This document shows, piece after piece, positions 17,296 to 25,051 of a DNA stretch of 45,604 bases (its first letter is position 1; the number at the start of each line of letters is the position of its first letter). The stretch is from assembly GCA_031549525.1 (NCBI GenBank), contig JAVBPQ010000058.1:1-45604 (forward strand). The letters run 5' to 3'. This DNA comes from WQUF01 sp031549525 (lineage in GTDB: Bacteria; Bacillota; Clostridia; Clostridiales; Clostridiaceae). The translations under genes were made by a program, and so were the position numbers. The notes under the pieces are model-generated. The model was not told the origin of the DNA and did no database searches. It saw only the letters and a list, made by a program, of their open reading frames with translations.

Positions 17296-18237
17296 TTAAA
17301 ATTCATAATCTAAAAAAGGATCCTTAATTAAAATTTTATGTGCACAAGCATCACAAACACCGCAATACAATTCTGCTAGACCATTATCCTTACGAATAAG
17401 ACCACCGCTAAAAATAACATCTTTTAAATCTTCTCTCTTATATTGATCTTCACAAAAATTATCTTTAATAGCTATAATTTTCATAGGTGAATAATTTCCT
17501 GACTTTAAATCTAAAGCAAAAACTGAGCTGTAATAATGTCTATTCCCTTTATCATCGTATTTTGCAATATGGCTTAAAGCTCCAATGAGTCCATTTTTCA
17601 ATATATGTAATTCATTAACCCCACCCCATTCATCATCATAAAATATATCTTCTAAAATTTTTGCTTTAAGTATATTTTTTGAATTCAAATCCTTTAAACT
17701 ATCAATTATGATATAACCAATCTTACCTCTTCCAAACTCATTACCTTGAGGTCTTGTAAGTACTAAAATTTTTCCATCTAAAAGTTCTAAAAGCCTAATA
17801 TCTTTCATCATATCAGGACCGTAAGCAAACTTTTCTAACTTGTCCATAGTTTTTCCTTTTAAGAAAATTGTTCTATATCCAAGCTCCTCTTTTTTCAATG
17901 GATGAGGATAAATTTCCACACCACCTAAAACGATCTCATTTTTAACTTTAGAATAAAATGGGTCTTGAAGATTTAAAACAGGAAAATCCTCTTTAACAGA
18001 AAAAATATCATTATCTTTTTTAAAAAATAAAACTTCTGAATATTCACTACTTCTTTCTTCAACCCTTGCTGCAATTATAAGTTCATCATTTATTAAAAAA
18101 GGAGCAGTGATATTATATATATCCTTTTCATAATTATATTTAAAAATTAATTTTTCAGATTGAAAGACTGTGTTATTAGCTTTAAATTCAAGTAATACTT
18201 CTTCACAGGTTTTCTTAGTAGAAATTAAAGAAACCAA
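17296..18237 (-). CDS. DUF1861 / GT108-like beta-mannoside phosphorylase-transferase
   Basis: A 313-residue protein I recognise as DUF1861. Motifs are YGPDMMKDIRLLEL, RGKIGYIIID, DDEWGGVNELHILKNGLIG, AKYDDKGNRHYYSSVFALD and DVIFSGGL. From memory, Leishmania members of this group are mannosyltransferase/phosphorylases of beta-1,2-mannan (CAZy GT108), built like GH130 five-bladed propellers. The expected role is reversible phosphorolysis of, or mannose transfer to, beta-1,2-mannosides in the cytoplasm. It is the first gene of the minus-strand cluster. I chose TTG 18237, five bases after GGTGA; a longer frame begins at GTG 18246. Activity in a bacterial member is inferred. Confidence 0.75.
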   Translation of the reverse strand: MVSLISTKKTCEEVLLEFKANNTVFQSEKLIFKYNYEKDIYNITAPFLINDELIIAARVEERSSEYSEVLFFKKDNDIFSVKEDFPVLNLQDPFYSKVKNEIVLGGVEIYPHPLKKEELGYRTIFLKGKTMDKLEKFAYGPDMMKDIRLLELLDGKILVLTRPQGNEFGRGKIGYIIIDSLKDLNSKNILKAKILEDIFYDDEWGGVNELHILKNGLIGALSHIAKYDDKGNRHYYSSVFALDLKSGNYSPMKIIAIKDNFCEDQYKREDLKDVIFSGGLIRKDNGLAELYCGVCDACAHKILIKDPFLDYEF

Positions 18238-18272
18238 TAAGCTCACCTTTTCATATTTTATAATTTAATTAT

Positions 18273-18312
18273 GTAAATGTTTTACTTGAAATTCAATTAA
18301 AATTTACTTGAA
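18273..18312 (-). promoter_or_regulatory. Operator region upstream of the beta-mannoside cluster
   Basis: A palindrome GTAAA-TGT-TTTAC lies at 18273-18285. The decamer TTTACTTGAA occurs twice in direct orientation (18281-18290 and 18303-18312), exactly 22 bases apart, about two helical turns. These lie 36-75 bases upstream of the first gene and are plausible binding sites for the cluster's LacI regulator. No consensus promoter stands out. Confidence 0.5.
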
Positions 18313-18482
18313 TTTTTTATAAGTAGATTACAGAAAAATTTGATAAGCTTAAAGCTTCTTATGGAGAACTTTTTGTTTGAAAAATGAATATAAAAATAGT
18401 ATAATAATTACAAATAAAACTTTAGGTTTAAATATCCTAATCTGTAAATATTAAAAATCTATAAAAGAAAGAAGGGATGATT

Positions 18483-18726
18483 ATGGAAAGTAGGCATAAA
18501 CTTCTTTTAACAATTTTAGGGTTGCTTTTTCTTTCAGTAGTCATAGCTTACAATACTGGTGTTTCAAGTGAAGAAATCTCTGAAGATCATCAATAATACA
18601 CAGCATATAAAAATTGATGAAAATGGAGCTATACTCTTGCATGAAATTATTCAAAATATACTTCTTTTTATACCATTTGGCATCTATATCTGTATGTTAA
18701 AAAGCGAATGGTCTTTTGCATTCTAA
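18483..18726 (+). pseudogene. Frameshifted and truncated VanZ-family gene
   Basis: ATG 18483 follows a good ribosome site (AGAAGGG) and opens MESRHKLLLTILGLLFLSVV, a membrane segment, but stops after 37 residues. A second frame, shifted by one base, takes over and reads NENGAILLHEIIQNILLFIPFGIY in essence (HIKIDENGAILLHEIIQN, then ILLFIPFGIYICMLK), the hallmark of VanZ-like membrane proteins, and stops at 18726. Most of the usual C-terminal part is missing. The gene is degraded by at least one frameshift and a 3' deletion. Confidence 0.65.
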
Positions 18727-18733
18727 TCATACC

Positions 18734-18814
18734 TTACACCCACTCCCCACAAACTTTAACAGCTTCCGCTGCATTTTTGCTCCATGCGTCCGTACCAATG
18801 TACTTACATGCCAT
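18734..18814 (-). pseudogene. C-terminal remnant of a corrinoid methyltransferase protein
   Basis: Read on the minus strand up to the stop at 18734, the codons give ACKYIGTDAWSKNAAEAVKV followed by CGEWV. This lines up with the C-terminus of the intact corrinoid protein of this window (ACKFIGADDWANNPQKGVEI, then CTAWAVN). Upstream of about 18814 the similarity ends abruptly. A second copy of a methyl-transfer operon was probably once here and was deleted except for this tail. The remainder of 18247-18905 beyond the entries given here shows no gene I can support. Confidence 0.68.
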
Positions 18815-18905
18815 TATATATACATAAAGGTAAAAATACTATGCTCACAGCGTACAGTTCTCATATAGCCGTATGCTACACATGGTAGTATAGTAACAAA
18901 TTTGT

Positions 18906-20447
18906 CTAATACTTTTCTTTCAAAAGCTCGAAAGACAGCAACAAGTAAAGTATTTCATCATCCGAATCAAAATCAATATTAACAAGCTCTTGAATTTTCT
19001 CCATTCTATAAAGAAATGTACTCCTTTGGATATATAAATCCTTTGCCGTTGCAGTCGCATTAAATCTATGCTTGAAATACGATTGAAGAGTTTTTAAGTA
19101 TTCCGTTTTTTTCTCCACATCATGCTTTTTTATGATTTGAATTTTCATACTACAAATTCTGTCAAGTTCAATAACTCCTGTGCATTTATCAAGCATATAA
19201 GATAACGCATAATCATCAAACTTGTAACACCAACGGGATGGGTTTTTATAAAGTCCGTATCCAAGTGCAATCTCGGTTTCATTAAGCGCTGATGAGAGCA
19301 ATTCAATATCTGAAAATTGCCTGCTAACTCCAGCTACCAAAAGATTTTTTTTAAGGAAAGATTCAAGTATTTGGGATATCATCATATCTTCATGTGCTGC
19401 AAATCTATTTGTATTTATCAGCAATAAAAATTTGTCACTATATTCAAAACATATAGTTCCTTGCCAAATATTTTCAATTTCTGTACTCAAATATTTAGCA
19501 TAAAGATTTTTGTCATGCCTTGTTTCAGTTGTAAACTGCAATAAAATAAGTTTATCGGTTAATTTCCACCCTGTATCTGAAAGTGTTTTTTGCCATTTTT
19601 GTTTTTTGACATTTCCCTTAGTCAGTTCTTCTGACATTAGGTTTCGCAAGCTGTTATACAAGATTTCATTTTCGTAAAAAGATTTATAATTTTTATATAG
19701 TTTTTCAGCATAAACATTTATGTGTTTAAGGATTGCAAAATAATATCTGCTTAAATATTGGCAAGGTGTTTCACAGAAAACAACAAACTTACCGCAATAA
19801 TCCCCTTTATAAAAAATATTTTTACAATCAGAATAATAAAGCTTATATTGATGTGTATATGGTTCTTTCATTTTGTTGTATTCTAAATACTTCTTATCCG
19901 AAATTAACTCGTTCACGACATCCATGGGAATGTTATATAACTCATTAACATTTATTTCGATTAACCCATGCTCTAAAAATAACCTATTATAGGCTACAAC
20001 ATGAAAATTCGTGTCATGAATGCTTAATGGGTGGTATACGATTTCATCGCAGCATTCAACTAAATTTTTAAAATTACCGTTGCCATAACAAATTTTGTTT
20101 AGAGATTCGTCCCACTTATCAAATTTTATATACATATTTTGAATGTAATTGAATACTTGAATAAGCTGAACATCTGAATTAACTGACAAAACTGAGTGTA
20201 TCAAACTCCTGCATGATTCGGCTTCCACATTTAGGCATATAAACATTGTAGTTGTAAACTTATAAGCCAATGGACTCAGCTTTTTAAGATCATAGTTTTC
20301 AATCATAACCAAATGATGTGAAATATCAACATCATCAGCATAGAAAACGGGACGCTCATACTGAATATCAATCTCAGGTTCATTGATAAAACTAATAGGA
20401 AATGCTTTTGCAATATGATAGTAAATTATATCTTTATTAAGTAACAT
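18906..20447 (-). CDS. PucR/CdaR-type transcriptional regulator
   Basis: A 513-residue regulator with an N-terminal PucR-like sensory part, a GGDEF-like middle region and a C-terminal PucR helix-turn-helix: YLKTLQSYFKHRFNATATAKDLYIQRSTFLYRMEKIQEL (last 60 residues). This HTH defines the CdaR/PucR family, which mostly activates catabolic genes. I start at ATG 20447, behind GGGGTGG; a GTG at 20456 gives three more residues. It is divergent from the methyltransferase operon with about 150 bases between, so it probably controls that operon, with a methylated substrate as signal (inference). Confidence 0.85.
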   Translation of the reverse strand: MLLNKDIIYYHIAKAFPISFINEPEIDIQYERPVFYADDVDISHHLVMIENYDLKKLSPLAYKFTTTMFICLNVEAESCRSLIHSVLSVNSDVQLIQVFNYIQNMYIKFDKWDESLNKICYGNGNFKNLVECCDEIVYHPLSIHDTNFHVVAYNRLFLEHGLIEINVNELYNIPMDVVNELISDKKYLEYNKMKEPYTHQYKLYYSDCKNIFYKGDYCGKFVVFCETPCQYLSRYYFAILKHINVYAEKLYKNYKSFYENEILYNSLRNLMSEELTKGNVKKQKWQKTLSDTGWKLTDKLILLQFTTETRHDKNLYAKYLSTEIENIWQGTICFEYSDKFLLLINTNRFAAHEDMMISQILESFLKKNLLVAGVSRQFSDIELLSSALNETEIALGYGLYKNPSRWCYKFDDYALSYMLDKCTGVIELDRICSMKIQIIKKHDVEKKTEYLKTLQSYFKHRFNATATAKDLYIQRSTFLYRMEKIQELVNIDFDSDDEILYLLLSFELLKEKY

Positions 20448-20500
20448 ACTACCCACCCCTTTACTAAAAAACTAAAATAATTTTATTATACTACAATGTG

Positions 20501-20513
20501 TAGAATGATTCTA
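20501..20513. promoter_or_regulatory. Palindrome in the divergent regulator/methyltransferase promoter region
   Basis: TAGAAT-G-ATTCTA is a perfect 13-base palindrome between the divergent PucR-type gene and the methyltransferase operon. On the minus strand it overlaps the -35 region of the likely regulator promoter, whose -10 TATAAT lies at plus positions 20485-20490. A TATAAT for the rightward operon lies near 20562. It could be an operator of the PucR-type regulator. Confidence 0.45.
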
Positions 20514-20604
20514 TTCTTTTTTTATATAAAATGTTGTATTAACGAAAATTCAACAAAAAAGTATAATAAGTTATAAGAATATTTTTATTATGAGGAGGAG
20601 AAAA

Positions 20605-20853
20605 ATGAAATTAAAACACGCATTGCTTTTCAGCCTTCCAGGAATTGTAATGGGAGGTGTTATGCCGTTTATATTGACTTATTTTACGGCATCAATTCCA
20701 GAAGCAATATTGCAATACGCTGTGTACGTTGCCATAAACTCTGTCATATCCACTTTTTTAGCTGTGTTGATTACGTTCTTAGTAAACAAAAAAAAGATGG
20801 CCGCACTATTTGTGGCAGAATATCAGGAGAAAGAGAAAGTGAAAGAAGTTTAG
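20605..20853 (+). CDS. Small two-helix membrane protein in the methyltransferase operon
   Basis: An 82-residue protein with two clear membrane helices (about residues 6-28 and 38-60), a short outer loop and a basic then charged C-terminal tail (NKKKMAAL, EKEKVKEV). I start at ATG 20605, just after GAGGAGGAG; an in-frame upstream ATG at 20590 lacks a site. I do not recognise a family with certainty. It is the first gene before the UroD-family methyltransferase, 79 bases upstream, on the same strand, so a role in substrate entry or in holding the methyltransferase at the membrane is possible but unproven. Confidence 0.7.
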   Translation: MKLKHALLFSLPGIVMGGVMPFILTYFTASIPEAILQYAVYVAINSVISTFLAVLITFLVNKKKMAALFVAEYQEKEKVKEV

Positions 20854-20932
20854 ACTGGATTGAAAATATTTAAAACGTGTGAAAACACGAAAAAATGAAA
20901 AGCTCTTAAAAAGAAGAGATAGGAGGTAAAGC

Positions 20933-22105
20933 ATGGATAATTTACGAGAAGAACGAAGACAAAACCTAATTGATGCATTAAGTTTTAAGGAACCAAAGAA
21001 GATACCTGTTGGAGCTGAAATACTTACATGGCCATTTTCTTATGCAGGGGTCAAAATTGATGATGTTATGGATAACCCAGAAAAAGCGGCAAAAGCTTAT
21101 CTCAAGGTCTTTGACGATATCGAATTTGATTTCCTGTGGGGCGGAATCGGACAACCGTTTCCTCATCCGCTTAGGGTGTATCAAGCTCTCGGTGGAACAA
21201 ACTACGGCATAGCCGATGACGGTGTATTGATTCAGCACAGGCAAGCTCTTTTGGAATTCATGAGTGTCGAAGAGTATCCAGAATTGATTGCAGATCCGGC
21301 GAAGTTCAACCAAAAGAGGTTTAAAAAATTGTTCAAGTCCCTTCAACTTCCGAGGGATGAGGCTTATGAAAAGGTGAAGGAAGCCCTGATAGCATATAAG
21401 ACACATGTAAAAGTAACGGAGATGGTTGGGAAAGGACTTGAAAACAAGGGTATTGTCCAGTTGACTGGTGCACCTCTTGTATTTCTTAGTCCGATTACAC
21501 TCATATTTGACAATTACCGTGGGATGCGCAATACGCTGCTGGATCTGAGGCGCCAACCCGATCTTTTGAGGCAGGCTTGTGAAGCACTGCTCAATGACAT
21601 TAGGAAAAATGTGGCGATGTTTGACCCTAAGGACTTCACTGAACCGCACCCCTTAGCTATGACTGTATATCATGCTGAATGCTTCCTGTCACCAGAGCAA
21701 TTCGACGAGTTTTTCTTTAACCCCTTTATGGAGTTGTTCATGCCTTTCATGGAAGCCGGACTGAAGTTTTTTATTAAGGGTGAAGGTCGCTTCCTTAACA
21801 CAATCGACCGATATCGCAAACTGCCCAAAGGCTCCTGTGTTTTCATGCTAGAAGAGGACGACCCGTTTGAAATGTACAAAGCTCTTGGCGATTGGCAGGT
21901 ATTGGGTACTGGCATTACGGCCGACCTGTTGAAGATGGGGACAGTGCAGCAGTGCGTTGACTTTGTGAAAAGATGTTTTGACGAATTTGCTCCTGGTGGC
22001 GGTTTTATATTCTTGCAGAACAAGCCTCTTCTTTGCGGGGCTGACGCAAAAATCGAAAATATAATGGCTGTATACGAAACTGCCAATGAGCTTAGCAGAA
22101 AATAA
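20933..22105 (+). CDS. UroD-family methyltransferase (corrinoid-dependent methyl transfer)
   Basis: A 390-residue uroporphyrinogen decarboxylase-fold protein. In operons with a corrinoid protein, this fold acts as a methyltransferase that moves methyl groups to or from cobalamin (MtaA/MtbA/CmuA type). Features include the start REERRQNLIDALSFKEPKKIPVG and the C-terminal LGTGITADLLKMGTVQQCVDFVKR and FIFLQNKPLLCGADAKIENI. I do not find the HxCG zinc motif of MtaA; the matching place reads FFIKGEGRFLNT, so this is a different branch with another substrate or metal use. AGGAGG precedes the ATG. The gene is visibly richer in G and C than its neighbours, suggesting acquisition by transfer. Confidence 0.82.
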   Translation: MDNLREERRQNLIDALSFKEPKKIPVGAEILTWPFSYAGVKIDDVMDNPEKAAKAYLKVFDDIEFDFLWGGIGQPFPHPLRVYQALGGTNYGIADDGVLIQHRQALLEFMSVEEYPELIADPAKFNQKRFKKLFKSLQLPRDEAYEKVKEALIAYKTHVKVTEMVGKGLENKGIVQLTGAPLVFLSPITLIFDNYRGMRNTLLDLRRQPDLLRQACEALLNDIRKNVAMFDPKDFTEPHPLAMTVYHAECFLSPEQFDEFFFNPFMELFMPFMEAGLKFFIKGEGRFLNTIDRYRKLPKGSCVFMLEEDDPFEMYKALGDWQVLGTGITADLLKMGTVQQCVDFVKRCFDEFAPGGGFIFLQNKPLLCGADAKIENIMAVYETANELSRK

Positions 22106-22120
22106 AAGGAGGTATTTGAT

Positions 22121-22252
22121 ATGGCTGAAAACGTAGATTTCACCTTAATTGATCTTTTGGATGAGGCCGTAAATGACGAGAGCTGGGAACCGGATCCAGA
22201 ACTAAGGAAACAGCTTGTCATGATGTTTAATATGCAACTTTCAATGTATTAA
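22121..22252 (+). CDS. 43-residue acidic small protein between methyltransferase and corrinoid genes
   Basis: A short open frame with a strong ribosome site (AAGGAGG, seven bases before ATG 22121), encoding MAENVDFTLIDLLDEAVNDE, then SWEPDPELRKQLVMMFNMQLSMY. It is acidic in the first half and Met-rich at the end. It fits between the methyltransferase stop (15 bases) and the corrinoid protein start (30 bases), so it is certainly transcribed with them. No membrane segment or known motif is visible. It may be a small subunit or docking peptide of the methyl-transfer complex; this is inference from position. Confidence 0.7.
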   Translation: MAENVDFTLIDLLDEAVNDESWEPDPELRKQLVMMFNMQLSMY

Positions 22253-22282
22253 ATATAAGACTTGGATAAGGAGATGAATAAT

Positions 22283-22915
22283 ATGGCAGATGCGAGCAAT
22301 CTATGTAAAGCAATGGCTGATCTTAAGGAAGATGTTTGTATTGAAATCTTGAAAGATCTCATAGACAACGACGGTGACATCAACAGTGCCCTTGTGGCGT
22401 ACCAAGATGGTATGAAAATAGTCGGTGAGCGTTTTGAATCTGGTGAGTATTACCTTGGCGATCTCATTTTAGCAGGTGAAATTATGGCGGATGCAATCGA
22501 TATGCTGAAACCTCTTTTAGGTGATGGCGCAATCGGCAGTAAGGGGAAGATGTTAATCTGCACTGTACAGGGAGATCTGCACGATATTGGCAAGAATATC
22601 GTCAAGAGCATGCTTGAGGGATCAGGTTTTGAAGTCATTGACCTTGGTATTGACGTACCGCCTGCAAAGATTGTGGAGACGGCAAAGACAGAGAACATAA
22701 AAATAATAGCACTCTCTGGCGTTTTAACTTTAGCACTTGATTCCATGGCTAACGTTGTCAAAGCATTCAAAGATGCAGGACTTAGGGATAGTGTTAAAAT
22801 TATTATTGGAGGAAACCCAGTTACTCAGATTGCCTGTAAATTTATCGGAGCAGACGATTGGGCAAATAACCCGCAAAAGGGCGTTGAGATTTGCACAGCT
22901 TGGGCAGTAAACTGA
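22283..22915 (+). CDS. Corrinoid (cobalamin-binding) methyl carrier protein
   Basis: A 210-residue B12-binding protein of the MtaC/MtbC/MttC type. The N-terminal helical cap domain (residues 1-85) is followed by the Rossmann-like cobalamin domain with DLHDIGKN (98-105), whose His100 is the lower cobalt ligand, then GFEVIDLGIDVPP and the IIIGGNPV segment. It carries the methyl group between a substrate methyltransferase and a methylcobalamin:folate or similar acceptor. I start at ATG 22283, nine bases after AAGGAG; longer frames from TTG 22262 are less likely. A strong terminator ends the operon. No activating ferredoxin (RamA-like) gene is present locally. Confidence 0.92.
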   Translation: MADASNLCKAMADLKEDVCIEILKDLIDNDGDINSALVAYQDGMKIVGERFESGEYYLGDLILAGEIMADAIDMLKPLLGDGAIGSKGKMLICTVQGDLHDIGKNIVKSMLEGSGFEVIDLGIDVPPAKIVETAKTENIKIIALSGVLTLALDSMANVVKAFKDAGLRDSVKIIIGGNPVTQIACKFIGADDWANNPQKGVEICTAWAVN

Positions 22916-22961
22916 ACATTTTATTCAAAATTCAACTCGCCTGCTTCTTAAACAAAAGATT

Positions 22962-22996
22962 AGCAGCATATCAATCACACAAATTGATATGCTGCT
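22962..22996. terminator. Bidirectional terminator after the corrinoid operon
   Basis: A perfect 14-bp stem, AGCAGCATATCAAT (22962-22975) with ATTGATATGCTGCT (22983-22996), with a seven-base loop and T-rich flank. It ends the plus-strand methyltransferase operon and the convergent minus-strand six-gene operon. Confidence 0.9.
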
Positions 22997-23001
22997 TTGT
23001 T

Positions 23002-24198
23002 TTAGTTTTTTATTTTCATAACCCTTCTTGCTATAGCTGTAGCTGGTTTAAACCAGAAAAACTCCATCCTCTTTGATACCTCAGAAAGGTGCTTACTTAT
23101 TTCAATTCTTTGAGGGCAATGTCTTTCACACTTGCCGCATTTTACGCACTTTGATGCATTGCTCTGATTTACAGACATGGTGCCTGTAGTTAGAAAATAT
23201 CTTCCTAAGCCTGCACTGTATTTATGGCTATATGTTTCATTATAACATGAAAAACAAGTAGGAATATCAACACCTTGTGGGCAAGGCAAACAATATCCGC
23301 ACCCTGTGCAGGGAATTTTTATAGCTCTATTCACAGCTTCTAATACCTTTTTATATACTTTAAATTCATCTTCTGCTAAACATCCAACATCTGCATCGCT
23401 TGCTGTCTTTATATTTTCATCAAGCTGACTAAATTCATTCATACCAGATAAGACCATAGTAACTTCCTTTTGATTCCAAAGCCATCTAAAGGACCATTCT
23501 GCAAGAGATCTCTCTTTATTTGCAGACATAAATACATCTTTTGCAAGTTTAGGAAGTGCATTTACAAGGGTCCCTCCCCTCAGAGGCTCCATAATAAAGA
23601 CAGGCAAACCCTTTTTATTTGCATATAGAAGCCCATCTCTTCCAGCTTGATTATTTTCATCCATATAATTGTACTGTATCATGCAAAAATCCCAATCATA
23701 AGCATCTAATATATTCTTAAACTCTATTTTACCACCATGATATGAAAAACCAATATTTATGATCTTTCCTTCTCTTTTTTTATTTTCTATCCATTCAAAA
23801 AGTCCAAAGGATTTTAACCTCTCTAAAGAAGCAATATCACACAGCATGTGCATAAAGTAATAATCGATCCTATCAGTTTTAAGCCTATCTAATTGCCTTA
23901 AAAAAAACTTATCAAAATCAGCACCTGATCTGCATAATATGATGGGCATCTTCGTTGAAACTTTAACCTTATCCCTAAGCCCTTTATTAGAAAGAGCTTT
24001 TCCTAATGCTTCTTCAGATCCGCCGTAAATATATGCAGTATCAAAATAATTGACACCCTGCTCAATAGCTGATTCTATTAATTTTGTTGTTTTTTCTATA
24101 TCTATTTGGGTTCCTTTTTTAGGCAATCTCATACATCCAAACCCTAATTGAGAGATTTTATCCTGATTTTTAGGGTTAACCCTATAAAGCATATCCAT
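23002..24198 (-). CDS. Aldo/keto reductase with C-terminal 2[4Fe-4S] ferredoxin domain
   Basis: A 398-residue oxidoreductase. Residues 1 to about 285 form an aldo/keto reductase barrel (LGFGCMRLPKKG, NYFDTAYIYGGSEEALGKAL, DYYFMHML). The rest carries two iron-sulfur cluster motifs, CTGCGYCLPCPQGVDIPTC and CVKCGKCERHCPQRI. Proteins of this type are common in anaerobes and couple a redox reaction to ferredoxin-like electron transfer; substrates are mostly unknown. It is the last gene of the six-gene operon, 16 bases after the methyltransferase gene, so it could supply electrons or finish a modification started by the radical SAM protein (inference). Confidence 0.9.
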   Translation of the reverse strand: MDMLYRVNPKNQDKISQLGFGCMRLPKKGTQIDIEKTTKLIESAIEQGVNYFDTAYIYGGSEEALGKALSNKGLRDKVKVSTKMPIILCRSGADFDKFFLRQLDRLKTDRIDYYFMHMLCDIASLERLKSFGLFEWIENKKREGKIINIGFSYHGGKIEFKNILDAYDWDFCMIQYNYMDENNQAGRDGLLYANKKGLPVFIMEPLRGGTLVNALPKLAKDVFMSANKERSLAEWSFRWLWNQKEVTMVLSGMNEFSQLDENIKTASDADVGCLAEDEFKVYKKVLEAVNRAIKIPCTGCGYCLPCPQGVDIPTCFSCYNETYSHKYSAGLGRYFLTTGTMSVNQSNASKCVKCGKCERHCPQRIEISKHLSEVSKRMEFFWFKPATAIARRVMKIKN

Positions 24199-24214
24199 AC
24201 ACTTCCTAATTCAA

Positions 24215-25042
24215 TTATTTAAGTAAGCCAACCTTATAAATTAAAATACGATGAGCTTTTCTAACTTGAGGAAAAGAATGCGCAATTTTAAATAAAATTT
24301 TATTTAAATTACTAAGCTTTTTTATTTCATCATTTGATGAAATATATTTTTCACCTTCAAAATAAATATTTTCTCCTAATTTTAAAAACTCCCTTGGATC
24401 GTCTATTCCCCAATGAATTTTTGCTCCAGTTTTTTTAAGAGAGGGATATCTATCCATTCTCTTCACAGTCTCTAAACTAAAGGCGTCAAAGATCAAATAA
24501 AAGCTTATAAATTTATTTTTTAAGCGCTCTATAAGTATTTTTATCTCATCCTCTTTAAGATACATAAATAAGCCCTCAGCTATAACAATACAAGGCTCTG
24601 TATCTGTATATGATGGAAGTTCATCTATCCATGAGGATTCTGTAACTGATGATGAAACTAAATGATATTTATCAGTCTCAATATAAAACTCCTTGCGAAG
24701 ATCTATGACTTCTTTAAAATCCACATCAAACCAGTTCACATTTTTATCATCGATTCTAAGATATCTTGAATCAAGACCACATCCTAGGTGAAGAGCTATT
24801 GCGCTTTTTTTACTTTTTAAAAAATCAAGGACAAGATCATCTAGGAGTTTTGCTCTTATACACATCATCATATTAGTTTTTTCAGGTATTTTAAGAGATT
24901 TAAAATCGTAATCTATTTTATCCACAATCTCTTTAGCTTTCCTATCAAAAATAATAGGATTCTTCTTTTTATTTTCCATAGCTTTCCCATACAATGGGAT
25001 AAGCAATGTTTCTTTTTCATTATTCAAAACAATTTTATCCAT
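24215..25042 (-). CDS. SAM-dependent methyltransferase, LCM/TcmP-like family
   Basis: A 275-residue class I methyltransferase. AIALHLGCGLDSRYLRI is the SAM-binding glycine motif; WFDVDFKEVIDLRKEF follows as the acidic ribose-binding segment, and PCIVIAEGLFMYL is the signature of the leucine carboxyl methyltransferase family (LCMT1, TcmP). Such enzymes methylate carboxyl or hydroxyl groups of proteins or small natural products. It sits nine bases after the radical SAM gene and 16 before the reductase, so it is cotranscribed and likely works on the same product (inference). The substrate cannot be told from sequence. Confidence 0.88.
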   Translation of the reverse strand: MDKIVLNNEKETLLIPLYGKAMENKKKNPIIFDRKAKEIVDKIDYDFKSLKIPEKTNMMMCIRAKLLDDLVLDFLKSKKSAIALHLGCGLDSRYLRIDDKNVNWFDVDFKEVIDLRKEFYIETDKYHLVSSSVTESSWIDELPSYTDTEPCIVIAEGLFMYLKEDEIKILIERLKNKFISFYLIFDAFSLETVKRMDRYPSLKKTGAKIHWGIDDPREFLKLGENIYFEGEKYISSNDEIKKLSNLNKILFKIAHSFPQVRKAHRILIYKVGLLK

Positions 25043-25051
25043 ATAAACACC

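Noticed and set aside
20978..21649. A 223-codon open frame on the minus strand inside the UroD-family gene
   Set aside because: It is the shadow of a real gene with a clear family match and ribosome site; the minus frame has neither.
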